Below, piece by piece: positions 34,441 to 46,700 of a DNA stretch of 64,000 bases. The notes under the pieces were generated by a model that had not been told where the DNA came from, ran no database searches, and worked only from the letters and a program-made list of their open reading frames with translations. The position numbers were made by a program, and so were the translations under genes. This stretch comes from Leptasterias polaris (taxonomy: Eukaryota; Echinodermata; Asteroidea; Forcipulatida; Asteriidae): positions 1,984,001 to 2,048,000 of the forward strand of contig JAZGTN010000015.1 of NCBI GenBank assembly GCA_037783415.1, read 5' to 3'. Position 1 is the stretch's first letter, and every line of letters starts with the position of its first letter.

Positions 34441-37400
34441 ATGGATGAAGCGGCAACGCTTGTTATTCTGCTGGTGTCTGCATTGTCAGGTACGTATTCA
34501 AACTATTTCATTCGGATAAAATATGTAATTTAGTAGAAGTTAATATTTTTGTAGACTGGTTGAGAAATAACGACATTTTGGTGCACGACAAAGTAACAGT
34601 ATAGAGTCAATATTTGTAAAACTTGACTTTTCTCATGAGTTCTGATAAAATAAAATGTTATCTCTTCACGAAATTTGACTTAACGCTATCAGGACCGTTT
34701 TTCCTTCTTCTTTTCTCTTTCTCGCTCTCTCTTTGTGGACTTAACGAGGACGGGGGTGGAACACATTGCCTTTCCAAAGTTTTCGAGAATTGCCAAAAGT
34801 TTATTATTATTACAACAAGTTGAATATTATGACATAAACAATAATTCAAAAAAATTACATCTTAGGAAAACCACCACCACCAATTAACATTCACTTTGGT
34901 CGTGTGTTTTCTACGGAACCCCGAAAGGGACAAGTGTAATCTTATTCCAGTGAATGGCATTTTGTGATCCAACGATTTTTGAGGGAACAAAATAATATAT
35001 TTCGAAGGAACACCACAATTGAACCTCACAAAAACAATCACCGACGTAGAGTATGACGTAACTGCAAGAGTTGATAATGATAGAAACTCACAACAATGTT
35101 GCATTTCAGGAGTTACTGTAGTCTCGTCCCATCAAGTTTGCTACAACGGTATGAAGTATGATCTCAACTCTAACAATCCACACCGATGGGTCTTACCGTA
35201 TAAAGATCCATGCGAGTACACATCTGTACTCGGCGGTCTGACTACTCATAATGAATCATACCAACAGGGGGCGCCCTTCTATCTGGATAAAATTGCCGTC
35301 AGACTGCGTGAATTCTTCGGTTGCCAATGCTATCATAAAGGTATAATGGATGGTTGATAATGAGGTTAAATTACATAGAGAAAGATTTTATACCAGTTAA
35401 TCAAAACCTTATAACTACAATCTGGTCAGCGAAATAAGAAATCTTCTTATGCGTACCGTCATTGAACGATCTTTTCGCCACTGCTTTTTCACAAACAGAT
35501 AATTAATATACTCGATAATTATTTAACTCTAAGCTATAACTTACCAATTCGAAACATGCATGAAAAGGAGTGCATTACAACAAAAAGTAGTTTTGATATA
35601 TAAACTGCAAGTTCAATCCTGATAAATGTTGTAAGCTAAATGCACGAGGATTTTTATATTGATTAGAATTTAGTCCTGTGAGAAAGGTCACCTCATAATC
35701 AACATCACTAGGCCGGACGGCTATACAATTAGCTAATTTGGGCTGTTGACCCAAATCAACTGTCACTTGGGGCACGTTAACACCTACTCCTGGGGCTGAA
35801 ACAGGGATACCCCCTTCACAGTCCGTAAGGCTGTAGGCATGGGTATCATCCACTAGGAGCCTGGCCGGTAAACAGCAGAATGTACTACCTTCCCAACTTT
35901 TTACGAGTCAATTATAGTTAAGTGCCTTGCTCAAGGGTTCAGGTGTTATGTTTTAAAGGCAGCTAGTTTTTTAGTTTTTATGTAACAGATTGTTAAGTCA
36001 AGTTTGTTTCATCTTTTAAACCGGGCATTTGTTATCCCTCAGTTTATGATGAAATCATCGATCAGCCATCGACATTCAGCACCACTGAGAGAGAAGCGGT
36101 CTTGTTCTGGGATTGTCCAGGTTTGAGTTGCCTCTTTTAAAACCTGTTCATTCCCTGAAAAGTAACGATAGTTGATATATTTTCTTATAGGCCTAAGTTT
36201 AATTCAAAATTGTACACTTCTGCCAGGAGACCTTCAGATGTAAATACAATATTGACAATCTTACCTCAAAAATGTTAAGTTCTTTTGACACAGCCCAGCT
36301 GTACCGGAAAGGACTTTTATTGAAAAACGAAAAACAGATTAAGAGTTATATTTTTGGCATAGTATTTAATTAAAGTCACTCTTTTAATACGTTTAGAAAC
36401 TGCTTGTTTTTTCAGTTGATTTCTTCATTTTTGGCAAACCAACTCAGCAGAGTTCCACGCCTAACCCTGACTTTTCCTCTTCTAACGGTGTAGATGGCAA
36501 CGGCTTGACACCAACCCAAATCGGAGGTTGTACACACACACGTAAGTACCAAATAGAAATCCATTGACCATAAAACAGCACACTATTTAAGGTTTGAAAG
36601 AAGGAGTTTTATTAAAAGATGTTATTTTTGCATCGGGTATAATGAATATAATTTAGTTTTTACCCTTACACCGAGAGTTTTATTAATAACTATGTTGTCA
36701 ACATGACGGGCAGTAACAAAAAATCGTGTAAAACTCATGCAGCTTTGAGTGCTTCCGCAGTGACAAATCATCATTTCCATCGGTTCTGTCTGAATGACTT
36801 CTAAAGAAACGGTATAGAATAGACCCCTTGCATAACGCGGAACGCTAAATGGGCCCTGAGGTCACGCACACTATTTTACGCACAAAGAACACCTGTCGTC
36901 CAATCATCTGCCTCCTTTGACCTCAGTGAGGGCGCTTTTTGGCCTCAGTGAGGGCGCTTTTTTAGCGTGTGATGTCATATGCAAGGGGTCTATACCATTT
37001 CAGGGCATAGATTATGGGAAAGATGGTTGTTTTATCAGTTTTTTCAAAGTTCATTATCAGGATACAAACGAACTACTAATTTTCACTTTCATTGTTTCAA
37101 AATCTATTTTAACCATGCATTGAGGGCAGTTGCAGCACATGTCGGCATATTATAAAATTTTATATTTAATTAAGACTTTTCCTTTTTAAATAAAGCAATT
37201 TTTTGTTTTGTTTTGGGTTTTTTTGTCCCCCTTTTTCTTGCCAACATGGAAGTTGACGAGATACACCCTTGGTGGAGAGTTGATCTTGAGGGTGAGCGTT
37301 GCATCAGGACGATTACAATCATCAATCGGGCCGACTGTTGCAGTAAGTTGGTATTATTTTTATATCAACACACGACTGGGGTTTTGCTTGTTCATTTTAT

Positions 37401-39474
37401 CTGTAAACCTTTTATTTTTGTCCGTTTTAAGACTACCAAAAAAAGAAACCGGATCGGTTTTACCTACAAAGCACTCCATGGGCTTGCTCTTAAGTACATC
37501 TCAGACCTACTAATTATTGATCACAGGCCCACGCGCTCGCTGAGATCCAGTACCAAACACTTGCTGAAACCTGTGAAAACATCCACGTCTTATGGTGATA
37601 GGTCATTCGCAGCAGCTGCCCCTAAACTCTGGAATGAACTCTCTACAACAATCAAATGTGCAGGGTCCTTACAAATGTTTAAATCTGTACTTTAAACATA
37701 CCTATTTCGTCATTAAACACCTTTACAATGCTCATAATTATGCTCCTGATTAATGTGTGTGGAGGGATTGATCTTTATTGAATTATTAATATAATTGTAT
37801 GTGTTTATATATATAAAATTAGTAGGGTAGATGGCCTTAGCTTTCGATCCAAACTGGACTTTCTTCAGAGGCATTAACAAGTACAAAGTAACAAAAACAT
37901 ATCCATTTATAGCAAAAAGAGGAGCAAAGGATTAGGGGAAGGTATCCAGAAAAAGCGGGAAGATTATAGCCAATCAAAGTTATTAATTTACAGACAATGG
38001 GTTGGCTAAGAACCAATCAGAGTAAAGTAGTGAGGACAAAGGATGGTCAGTGTGAAAAGGGTGGATTACTGGACCATAAAGGTGGTAACTGCATTCTGGG
38101 TATAACAATGCAGGAAGCATGAAAGGGTAGGATTAGAGGGCAAGTTGCATCAAGATAATGCAACTCACAATAGGGGGAAAGACAAAAATAACTAGTGAAG
38201 AAAGTTGAGTAAGCAACAAGAAAATTATGTGAATAGGAATGTAATTCTAGAAGATTATAACCAGTGTATAAGATGAAATGTAAGAAATTAAAAGTAGGCA
38301 AGAGGAACTTGCGGAGAGAGCGGGTTATTTAATACTCTGCAAAAGGAATAGGTTATTAGCGGGTTGATTTTAAACAACTTGTTGAGAGAAAGAAGAGTAA
38401 AAATAAACCAGTAGAGAGAACAGGTTAATTACAGTGAACGTATTTATATTACATCAACAAAATAAGCAAGCAAAATAAGTGATGGGAAGTTATATAACAC
38501 CAGTGTTTATGTTAAGTCCAAAGGGTTGGACTGTCTTAATTTGGTGAATCCAGTGTGTTTCTCTGAGCTTGCGGTGTGTGTCATCACCATTGTAAGCCTC
38601 AATCACCACAAGTTCAACATCCTTGACGCTGTGGTCTGGGCTGTTGAAGTGGATGGAGACGGGGTACGGTTTTTTGGTCTTTATGGAAGAGACATGGTTA
38701 GCAAAGCGAAGGCTGAGTTTGGTCTTAGTCTCTCCCACATATTGTAGTCCACATCTCTTACAGGATATAACATACATGTAGACTACATTTGGTGTGCTAC
38801 ATAGGGAGTCAGTCTTGATATTGTAAGAAGAGCCTGTGCTATGACTCTTCACTCGTAGTGCGGGTTTGATGTAGAGACAAGTTCTACATTTAGAGCGCGC
38901 ACATTTGTGACAACCCTGTATTACTGTTGAGGGTGGTATTTGACCTGTATCTTGGGGAAGTTTGGCCCTGACTATAGGTATATATATAGATATATATACG
39001 TTTGTTTTTCTAGTGTTTTTAATGTTTATCTACTTGTGTGTATATTGTAGAATCTTTTCTGTAGGATATTTTATAAGAAAACATAGTATTGCAGGCCTAT
39101 TTTTTAATTTGGTCATGTTTTAGCTTTTGTTTCTATTGTTATAGGCGCATTGAGGATTCTGTGATTCATAATGCGCTTTAAAAATACTGTTTATTATTAT
39201 GATTATTATTATTTTATCATTACTGTTATTCTGATTTACAGGCGATCGTTTGACTGGTGCCGTTGCTAGAGCAGGGATAGACACCATCGTAACCAGCAAC
39301 ACCATATGCGGGGAACCAGTGACCGCTGAACAGGCTGCACCACGTGGCGGCATTATTGAGTTTAAATGTGACCCGCCAGTGAGGGCGCGCTACGTCTTTG
39401 TAGACATAGCCACGCGTGCAATACTGCAGCTGTGTGAGGTAATGGTGAAAGAATTTCCCCTTGCAATCTGTTGA
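34441..39474 (+). CDS. Secreted F-type lectin, copy B (six exons)
   Basis: Exons by eye: 34441-34489, 35110-35340, 36043-36120, 36416-36541, 37253-37342, 39242-39474. All introns are phase 1 and the total is 807 nt (268 aa). Exon 1 is a signal peptide (MDEAATLVILLVSALS). Exons 2-3 encode a cysteine-containing N-terminal domain that I do not recognise. Exons 4-6 form an F-type lectin domain: VDFFIFGKPTQQSST, GGCTHT, HPWWRVDLEGE, NRADCC, DRLTGAVARAG, CDPPVRARYVFVD, LQLCEVMVKEF. In the joined protein the known fucose-binding signature His-x26-Arg-x-Asp-x4-Arg is exact (CTHT His, NR Arg, DRL Arg), which supports the exon joins. The likely role is secreted recognition of fucosylated glycans in innate immunity. 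It differs from C and D by a split N-terminal domain and an earlier stop (AIC). Exon 3 has a weak donor (GTTTGA). Introns hold a Penelope-like element, a LINE end and a MITE. Confidence 0.8.
35575..35880 (-). other. Antisense open segment in lectin B intron, paired with 46290-46500
   Basis: Minus-strand frame includes DDTHAYSLTDCEGGIPVSAP and VPQVTVDLGQQPKLANC. A homologous segment lies on the opposite strand in intron 1 of lectin C. The VTVDLGQ part is faintly like a discoidin-type beta-sandwich strand, but I do not recognise a family. Splice signals are not convincing. Confidence 0.3.
36819..36993. mobile_element. MITE with ATAGACCCCTTGCATA ends
   Basis: Inverted ends ATAGACCCCTTGCATA / TATGCAAGGGGTCTAT and a duplicated CCTCAGTGAGGGCGCTTTTT inside. 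It lies in a lectin B intron and belongs to the same family as 48664-48838. Confidence 0.65.
37420..37695 (+). mobile_element. LINE RT C-terminal fragment in lectin B intron
   Basis: In frame: KALHGLALKYISDLL, HRPTRSLRSS, YGDRSFAAAAPKLWNELS and SLQMFKSVL then stop, the classic C-terminus of a CR1/L2/Rex-type LINE polyprotein. 5'-truncated. Confidence 0.85.
37825..38990 (-). mobile_element. Penelope-like retroelement, 3' part
   Basis: Minus strand. An open frame 38975-38490 encodes a zinc-type GCHKCARSKCRTC motif, then VKSHSTGSSYNI and a GIY-YIG endonuclease (next entry). The remaining ~650 nt to 37825 is 3' non-coding. The reverse transcriptase domain upstream is missing, so this is a 5'-truncated insertion in the large last intron of lectin B. 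Confidence 0.85.
38490..38975 (-). pseudogene. GIY-YIG endonuclease domain of a Penelope-like element (partial)
   Basis: Visible motifs: NVVYMYVISCKRCG, QYVGET (the YIG part), the catalytic-type Arg in LSLRFANH, HFNSPDHS, and the Glu-bearing LRETHWIH. The frame is uninterrupted for about 160 codons and ends in a stop after NINTGVI. Catalytic residues appear kept, but with no RT attached it is a fragment of a retroelement protein, not a host gene. Confidence 0.85.
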
Positions 39475-40509
39475 AAGCCACAAATCACTAACACAACATG
39501 AGATCTTAATATCAAACTAATTAAAAGTCGATTAAAATTTATCGCGATGTATTTCGTCAATATTAATTGTATTGTTTTTGTTTAGATGTAAATGTTAATG
39601 CAATACACCTTATAAGTGCCTTAAATGAATCATTTGATTTTGATTGTGTCACATTTAAAATGGTTTTTAGAGAAGATATTCATGTTTTTTCTTGGGATCC
39701 CTTTTTTCACATTGATTTTATGATGCCTTCAATCGGGTGAATAAGAAAACAAGATAAGATAATAACTTTCTGTAGCGAAAGTTTTAAATAAGTAGTGTCT
39801 ATCTGTTTGCATTTCATTATATACATCCATTGTACCATTTTTCAACCTAGGATCGATATAAAAATTATGTTTTTGATTTTAAATGTCATGTTAGGTATTG
39901 TTGCTGATCAGGCCAGTAACTAGGGGGCGGAGAGCTTACGCACCCCCACCCCCCCAAAAAACCACAAAAATAAATGAATAATTAGGCCCCTAATACATAA
40001 TAAATAAATAAAAACAGTTACCCTTCCCCCCCCCCCCCCCCCGAAAAAGGAGAAGAAACAGTCCACCCAAAATAAAAAATAAAAAGTTAAGCACAACAAA
40101 ATAAGGTTAAAAACTAACCAAATTGCTCGAGTTGGGCCTTCATTTAAAAAAAAATTCCAACTCTAGCCTGCGTGCTAGCCGACGCGTCGATGTACGTTTT
40201 CTTTCATGTTCATAGGCCTACCCCCTCCATATCATCCTAAAAGCAAGCTTGTTGGGTGGAGACCCCCGACATTTATATAACTGGGTTAAGAAAGTACTGA
40301 GTTGGGAACCTACAAGTATAATGGAACATCAATGATTACGTAAACACACAGTGAGGACACAAGACAAACACAGACAGGACAACAGATAGCTGGAAAGGCT
40401 CACCGCACGGCGGCATTCAGATAAATAATTGAGTAGGAGACAATAGTAATAATTATTGTAACAAATTGGGTCTACATCTAACAATACCAGGAAAACTGAG
40501 GACTTGAGG
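39475..40509. other. 3' flank of lectin B, no gene
   Basis: The first ~150 nt match the 3' flanks of copies A and D (TTATCGCGATGTA). Then AT-rich sequence with a poly-C tract (40026-40042) and A-rich simple repeats. Confidence 0.45.
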
Positions 40510-40690
40510 ACTCAGTATTTACCAATAAGTTCACCTTTAAGTTTTTTCTTGAACGACTGAAGACTCTTACATATTTTTATTTCACTGCTCAGGGAGTTCC
40601 AGTACTTTGGACCTTGAAAATAGACAAAACTCATGGATTTAGATGAGTAGACACAAGGTATAGAAACATCTTTTGCAAGTCTATGTTTGA
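40510..40690 (-). mobile_element. LINE RT C-terminal fragment
   Basis: Minus strand reads FQGPKYWNSLSSEIK and CKSLQSFKKKLKGELIG, a LINE RT C-terminus. 5'-truncated. Confidence 0.7.
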
Positions 40691-40884
40691 TGAGAATGGA
40701 ATTGAGAATTTAGTGTGAACATACTCTTAAAAGAATGGGGTAAAACATTGGAGTTGAATTGATGCATAAATATTCCAAGTTGTAGAAGATAAATATCGGA
40801 CTCTTTAAGAGTACTGTTTTTTTTTTAATGGGTCAGAATGAGCACAAAAGTCGGCACAATTAATTTTTTTAAGAGCCCTTTTCT

Positions 40885-41610
40885 GCCTCCCTTGAGGCTG
40901 GATAGAAGTATTTTGTTTTAAAAACAAGCTAGTTTTGTGTGTCTGTATTTATTTGTTTTCATTTGTACAGGGAAAGCTGACTTGCAATTTAGGATATGGC
41001 TCTTCATTTGATGCATTAGCGTAACGAGCTTTTTTAATTTTTCAAATGACTGATAATGGCCTACGCCCTTGAGGCTGGATAGAAGTATTTTGTTTTAAAA
41101 ACAAGCTGGTTTTGTGGGTCTGTGTTTATTTGTTTTCCTTTGTACATGGAAAGCTGACTTGCAATTTAGGATATGGCTCTTCATTTTGATGAATTAGCTT
41201 AACGAACCTCTTTTAATTTTGTTAATGACTTATAACGGCCTACGCCCTTGAAAGGGGATAAAGGTTTATTTTAAAAACAAATTAATTGTGTGTGTCTGTG
41301 TTTATATTTGGTTTCATTTGTTTCAACGTACAGTGAAAGCTTGGCCTGTAATTTAGGATGTGTTTCTTCATTTGATGCATCGGCTTAAGTAGCTTCATAA
41401 TTTACAAATTGACTGATAATGGCGGCACCCTTGAAACGGAATAAAAGTATTTTTTTAAAGATGCTAACTTTGTTTGTCTGTGTTTATTTGTTTCATTTTG
41501 TTTTAACGTGCAGAGAAAGCTTTGCCTGTAATTCAAGGTGTAATTCAAGGTGTGGCTCTTCATTTGATGTGATAATTCATGGGACTGCTGCCAACATCTC
41601 TAGTAACTAA
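40885..41610. repeat. ~180-bp degenerate tandem repeat, four copies
   Basis: Copies start near 40889, 41069, 41247 and 41429 with CCCTTGAGGCTGGATA-like sequence and share GTCTGTGTTTATTTG, GAAAGCT(G/T), ATATGGCTCTTCATTTGATG and CTGATAATGGC. Divergence increases to the right. Non-coding. Confidence 0.75.
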
Positions 41611-41705
41611 ACGGAGATGTTAGTGTCTTCTTTGCACATTTTTGGTTATTTTAAATATGGCTTATGCCCTTACATTTTAAGAGGATATTCCTCTTAGAAG
41701 AAGCA

Positions 41706-41732
41706 CTCTCTCTCTCTCTCTCTCTCTCTCTT
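41706..41732. repeat. (CT)n microsatellite
   Basis: About 13 CT units. Confidence 0.95.
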
Positions 41733-41849
41733 CATGGAAATCAATTTCCAATGTCAGGCTCTATATATTCTATTTTCTCTTGTTTCACAAAATGACTGAG
41801 CACGGACGAGGTGGTGTCGCGGCAGGACTCATACTCTGTGGGGTTCTTG

Positions 41850-42800
41850 CTTAGAAATGGACGAAATAAAGACCAATTCAGTATAATTTCAATCTTCACA
41901 GTTGGTTTATTTGAAATAAATTGAACATTGAACATTCACCTTTTGTATTTATTTAAATCGTAGGAAGTGAAGTAACTCGAAGATTATTTTATTTTTTTCA
42001 GACTTAAAGTAATTGTGAGTGTTCATACCAGGTTTTTCTTCTCACCTCGTTAATTGGGAGAATAATGTCTTTGTAAATTTTGGGGCCCTATAGGTGGCAG
42101 CAGATAATTATGGTAATTTATTTGTATGGTCCTTGTTCTAAGAGTTTCCGAGAAAAGTGTATCTACTTGGAATTCTTGCTGCCATTCATCCAGTGCCTGA
42201 AACAAATGCATCTCAACATCTTTTTCTTAGCATGAAACAAAAAAGCAGCCTAATTGAAATACTCAAAATATTAGTTTAATTATGTTACAGTCATACAATT
42301 ACAATGCCATACATAGTTAAACGCAGCCTACTATTAACCCTGCATGATGCCATGGCTGACTAATTGAGTAACAGTTTTTAATTAAAAAGTCAGTACTCCG
42401 CCATTTATATTGTTTTTATCTAAAAGTTTCATATTCCCCAACTACACCTAGCCAAATGGCATGCCAATTGTCTTGTTACAAACGGGGTGTTTTTCACACA
42501 CACAAAATACACCAAGGACCAGGGGTCGATTTCACCAAACTCTTCCTAACTTAGGACTATTCCTAGGCAATGCTAAGAGATAGGACTAGTCTTAAGTTAC
42601 TCATCCTAACTTAGGACTAGTCCTATCTCTTAGCATTGCCTAGGACTAGTCCTAAGTTAGGAAGAGTTTGGTGAAATCGACCGCAGCTCACCCGGTTTTC
42701 TCCCTTTGTACCCTCCAGGAATTGTACCGTCCAGAGAGGCACGTGAAGGCTACTGTAGCTGTCTCAGCAAAACCACCAACATTAGTACATAACCCTCTCG
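41850..42800. repeat. Lectin-cluster 3'-flank duplicon, copy 2
   Basis: Homologous to 17865-18500 and 49240-49740. It lies downstream of lectin C and is interrupted by the hairpin element at 42524-42682. Confidence 0.6.
42524..42682. mobile_element. Hairpin MITE (159 bp, near-perfect palindrome)
   Basis: Ends GGTCGATTTCACCAAACTC / GAGTTTGGTGAAATCGACC. Almost the whole length folds on itself, with repeated CTTAGGACTAGTCCTA motifs. Similar in design to the hairpins at 59423 and 63609. Confidence 0.8.
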
Positions 42801-43747
42801 GGTCGATTTACCTCCCATTTGATCTTCTATTGCATTTCTCAGCAATTGAAATGTTCAACTATGAAAATACTACACAATGTACTCGCATGTTTTAGCTAAA
42901 TAGGCCTACCACATAGTTTTTTTGTAGGAGCCAAATATTTGTTTTTATAGTAAATAGTTATTAGTAGTTAATTATGTTGACGTGAACATTGCAATACATC
43001 ACAATGATTCATGAATCTTGCAAGACTGATAACAATCAACTTCACTAATGTTTGTGTTAATTAAAAACAACAAGTGAGTCTTACTGCCGCTACAGTACAC
43101 GTGCTGCCGCCGTAGGATTCTGATTAAACCTGTCCACGGAGGCTTAAAGAATACCCTAAATTTATTATTTTCAGATCTCATTAAAACAATTACATTGTCA
43201 TAAAAGTTAAACGCAACCCAGAAATTAAAACACTCTAAATTAATTAATTTCGGATAACAATGTTACATTGTCTTAAAAGTTGAAACGTACTATAATTTTT
43301 GAAAAATTAATACTCTTAATTATTTGGGTTTTTTCAGAATACAGTCACACAACTGTAGCCCATCATTCGAAAGTCTCTAAAATAATTAATTTTAGAACAC
43401 GATAAAACCAACTATGGTTTGTGATAAAAATTGTGTGTAGCATGGGGTAACATTATTTGTTTCATTTTCATTTTAGACACTGGTTAAGGTTTTCGTTGAT
43501 ACAGATTTCAAGGAAAGAGCATAATTTTGTGGATTGTTTTATTTTGAGAACAATTAAATCTCAATCGCATCATCACAGTTGGTATGAAAATTAATTGTAA
43601 CTAATTTCAACAATCTTCAATATCTTGTACTCAATCTCCCTTCGTGTGAGATATGGTAGCTGTAGTCAGAAGGGTGAAGCAATACCTGGGTACGGCGGCC
43701 GGTGTGGCAGGAGATTATTCCCCCCGAGAGATGTTGATCATGTGCTC

Positions 43748-46700
43748 TTAATTACCCTTGTTAGTGGGTGAACAGGTTGCAAGGGAAAATTCTTTCACCA
43801 TTACCTCACACAGCTGCAGCACTGCAGGCGTGGCTGTCGGTATGTCTACAAAGACGTAGCGCGCCCTCACTGGCGGGTCACATTTAAACTCAATAATGCC
43901 ACCAAGTGGTGCAGCCTGTTCAGCCGTCACTGGTTCACCGCATATGATGTTTTCGGTTACGCTGGGGTCTATCCCTGCTCTAGCAACGGCACCAGCCAAA
44001 CGCCCGCCTGTATGTCAAAGTAACAAAGTGATTCGAAAAACATGTAAGGTTTACAAACCATGTACAAGCAAACCCCATCGTGTGTTAATGTAAAAATAAT
44101 ATCAACTTACTGCAACAGTCGACCCGATTGATGATTGTAATCTTCGTGATGCAATGCTCGGCCTCAAGATCAACTCTCCACCAAGGGTGAACCTTGTCAA
44201 CTTCTACGTTGGAAAAGAATAAAACAAACTTGAATTGAGAGTAAGGTAATACAAACTTAAACGTGGACTTTTTTACTTTAAAGTGTCTACATTTTGTATG
44301 ATATCGTATTTTAGAAATTGCATAGGTTATCTAGTTTAGAATTCCTAACTTTAAAGGGGTTCGTGAAAATAAGCTGCTTGCTGTAGCACCATTACTGTAA
44401 TGAATTGTCGAAACACTAATAAAATCAGCGCTATTTACAACTGCAGCATTGCCATAAACTATGCCCTTAAATGATACTCTGTGGCACTCTTTCATTGGGT
44501 GTTGGAATACATCCGGACAGTACTGATCGCAATGTAGAGTTGTCACTGCTGATGCACACAAAGCTGTAACGGGACATACACGATGTTGTACTACCCATCT
44601 TGTTGACAAAATATGTTATTAGTAAAACTCCATCGTTCAAACACTAAATAATGGGTTTTTTTTTGGGTCAACCGTTGTTTGTTTTGTTTTGGGTTTTTAA
44701 ATTTGTGTTTCTTACTTGTGTGTGTGCAATCATTTTGTTGGGTTGATGTCAAGCCTTTCCCATCTACAGCTTTATGAGATTCGAAACCAATCATGTACGT
44801 TGAACTCTGCTCAGTTGGTTTGCCAATGATAGAGAAATCCACTGAAAGGAACAAACAATTTGTAAACTTATCATAGAGTGTCTTTGATTATAAATAATGC
44901 AATTTTCCCCTCTTTTTTTCAACAATGTTAGTTTGGAAAAACAACTTTTGTTATTATAAAGAAACCCTTGTATATTTGAATAAAAGTCCTTCCCGGTATA
45001 ATTATAGCTGGGCCTGTGTCGAAAGACCATTCAAAAGATTTTGTGGTAAAGACTGTCATACTGTGTGTTCCTGAAGGTGCTCTAGCAGAAGTGTAAACAG
45101 TTTAAACCCCACTTATCGTTACTTTTGGTGAAGACAAATGTTTTAAAGAGACAATTCCAACCTGCTGGACAATCCAAGAAGACGACCATTTCTCTCCCAG
45201 TGGCTCCGAATGGTGGCTGATCAATGTAATAAGGTATGTACGGTCTCTCTGGTGCGTACATATTCAATCCGCCTGGTAGGAGTCGTGTACAAATACAGCG
45301 GTTGTTGTAGTCAACTGGTAACACCCATCTGAGTTTACCCTCTTGGTTAGGGTTCGGCTCCTGGCCGAGGTAACAATCATTGGCCACCACCACTATCCCA
45401 TAATGAACTGGGGGGGATAACAAATGGCCCAGTTAAAAAAAAGATTTTAAACAAATTTGACCTCACAACAATTGAGTTACATAAACAAGAACCGAGCTGT
45501 CTTTGAAACGTCACTGTTCACTGTTTTATCCATATTAGGACATAACACGGATTTACATTTGGGCTTGGAGGGAAGAACAATAGACGCCTTCGAACTATTG
45601 TTTGTCAGATTCCGATATACTATGGCGAGCTGGCATACTGTGAACACTTTAATCAATGAACGTCCAGGTCAACAAACTTTTATAAGAATTGGACTCCAGG
45701 TCCAAAGGACTTCAATGTCCAAGGACTCCCAAGTCCAATTTGCCGTCAATGGACTCCCAGGTCCAAGTCTGAAACTTCAATGGACTCCAAGTCCCCAAAC
45801 TACAAATGGGTTCTCAGGAAATGAACACAGGTCCTCAACCAATGGACTCTCAGGTCTAACCTATAATACATGTACCTCTCTTTAAACTGGACCCTGATTC
45901 AACCCTGACTACATGTTGCTTAAAGGGAATGTTTGAGACCAATAACAATTCACACAAACGTGTTGAGGTCAACCTTTTAATGATGTAGTACTATGGAAAT
46001 ACAGCAATTATTACAGCAAGTGATAAATCCCTCACAAATGGCAACAATTAAAAATACTTCAAAGGTCGCAATATGTGTGGCTGGCAACATAGACTGTTAC
46101 CCTATTTATAATATCATTAACATATTAATATATTATTAACTTGATCCTTGTCTCTGGCTTCCTTAAGTTAAGGTCACTAAGCGGACTTAAGGCTGAGGGA
46201 CGAGATTGGTTTCGAAGGAAGTGTACCGCCGACTACATCGTGAGGCTAATTGTCGGAGTACAAACCATTCTCTTCTAAGTTGGGAATTAGGTAGTGCGTT
46301 CTGCTCTACCAGCCAGGCTCCTAGTGAAGGATACCCATGTGTAGATTATGTACAGACTGTGAAGGGGTTATCCTGTTTTTCCCCAGGAGTAGGTGGCAAC
46401 TTGCCCCTGGTGACAGTTGATTGGGGTCAATATAACCCAAGTTGGTTAAGTGCAGCCTGCACATATAAGTGGTCGTCCGTGGCCTTGTGATGTTAGGCGA
46501 TCTCTAATTTATGAAAAAACTACAAAACCCCCCCATAAATCCTTAAGATCGGACCACTGAGAATTACCTTGACCGTCATAATATTTCATTCACGTACCCG
46601 CAACTTAAAACTTTTCGTAAAACAGATAGGCCTACAGTCTGATGGGAGCACTTAGAAGTCATAAATAATTAATGCTAATAGTGTATAAACAATGAAAGCC

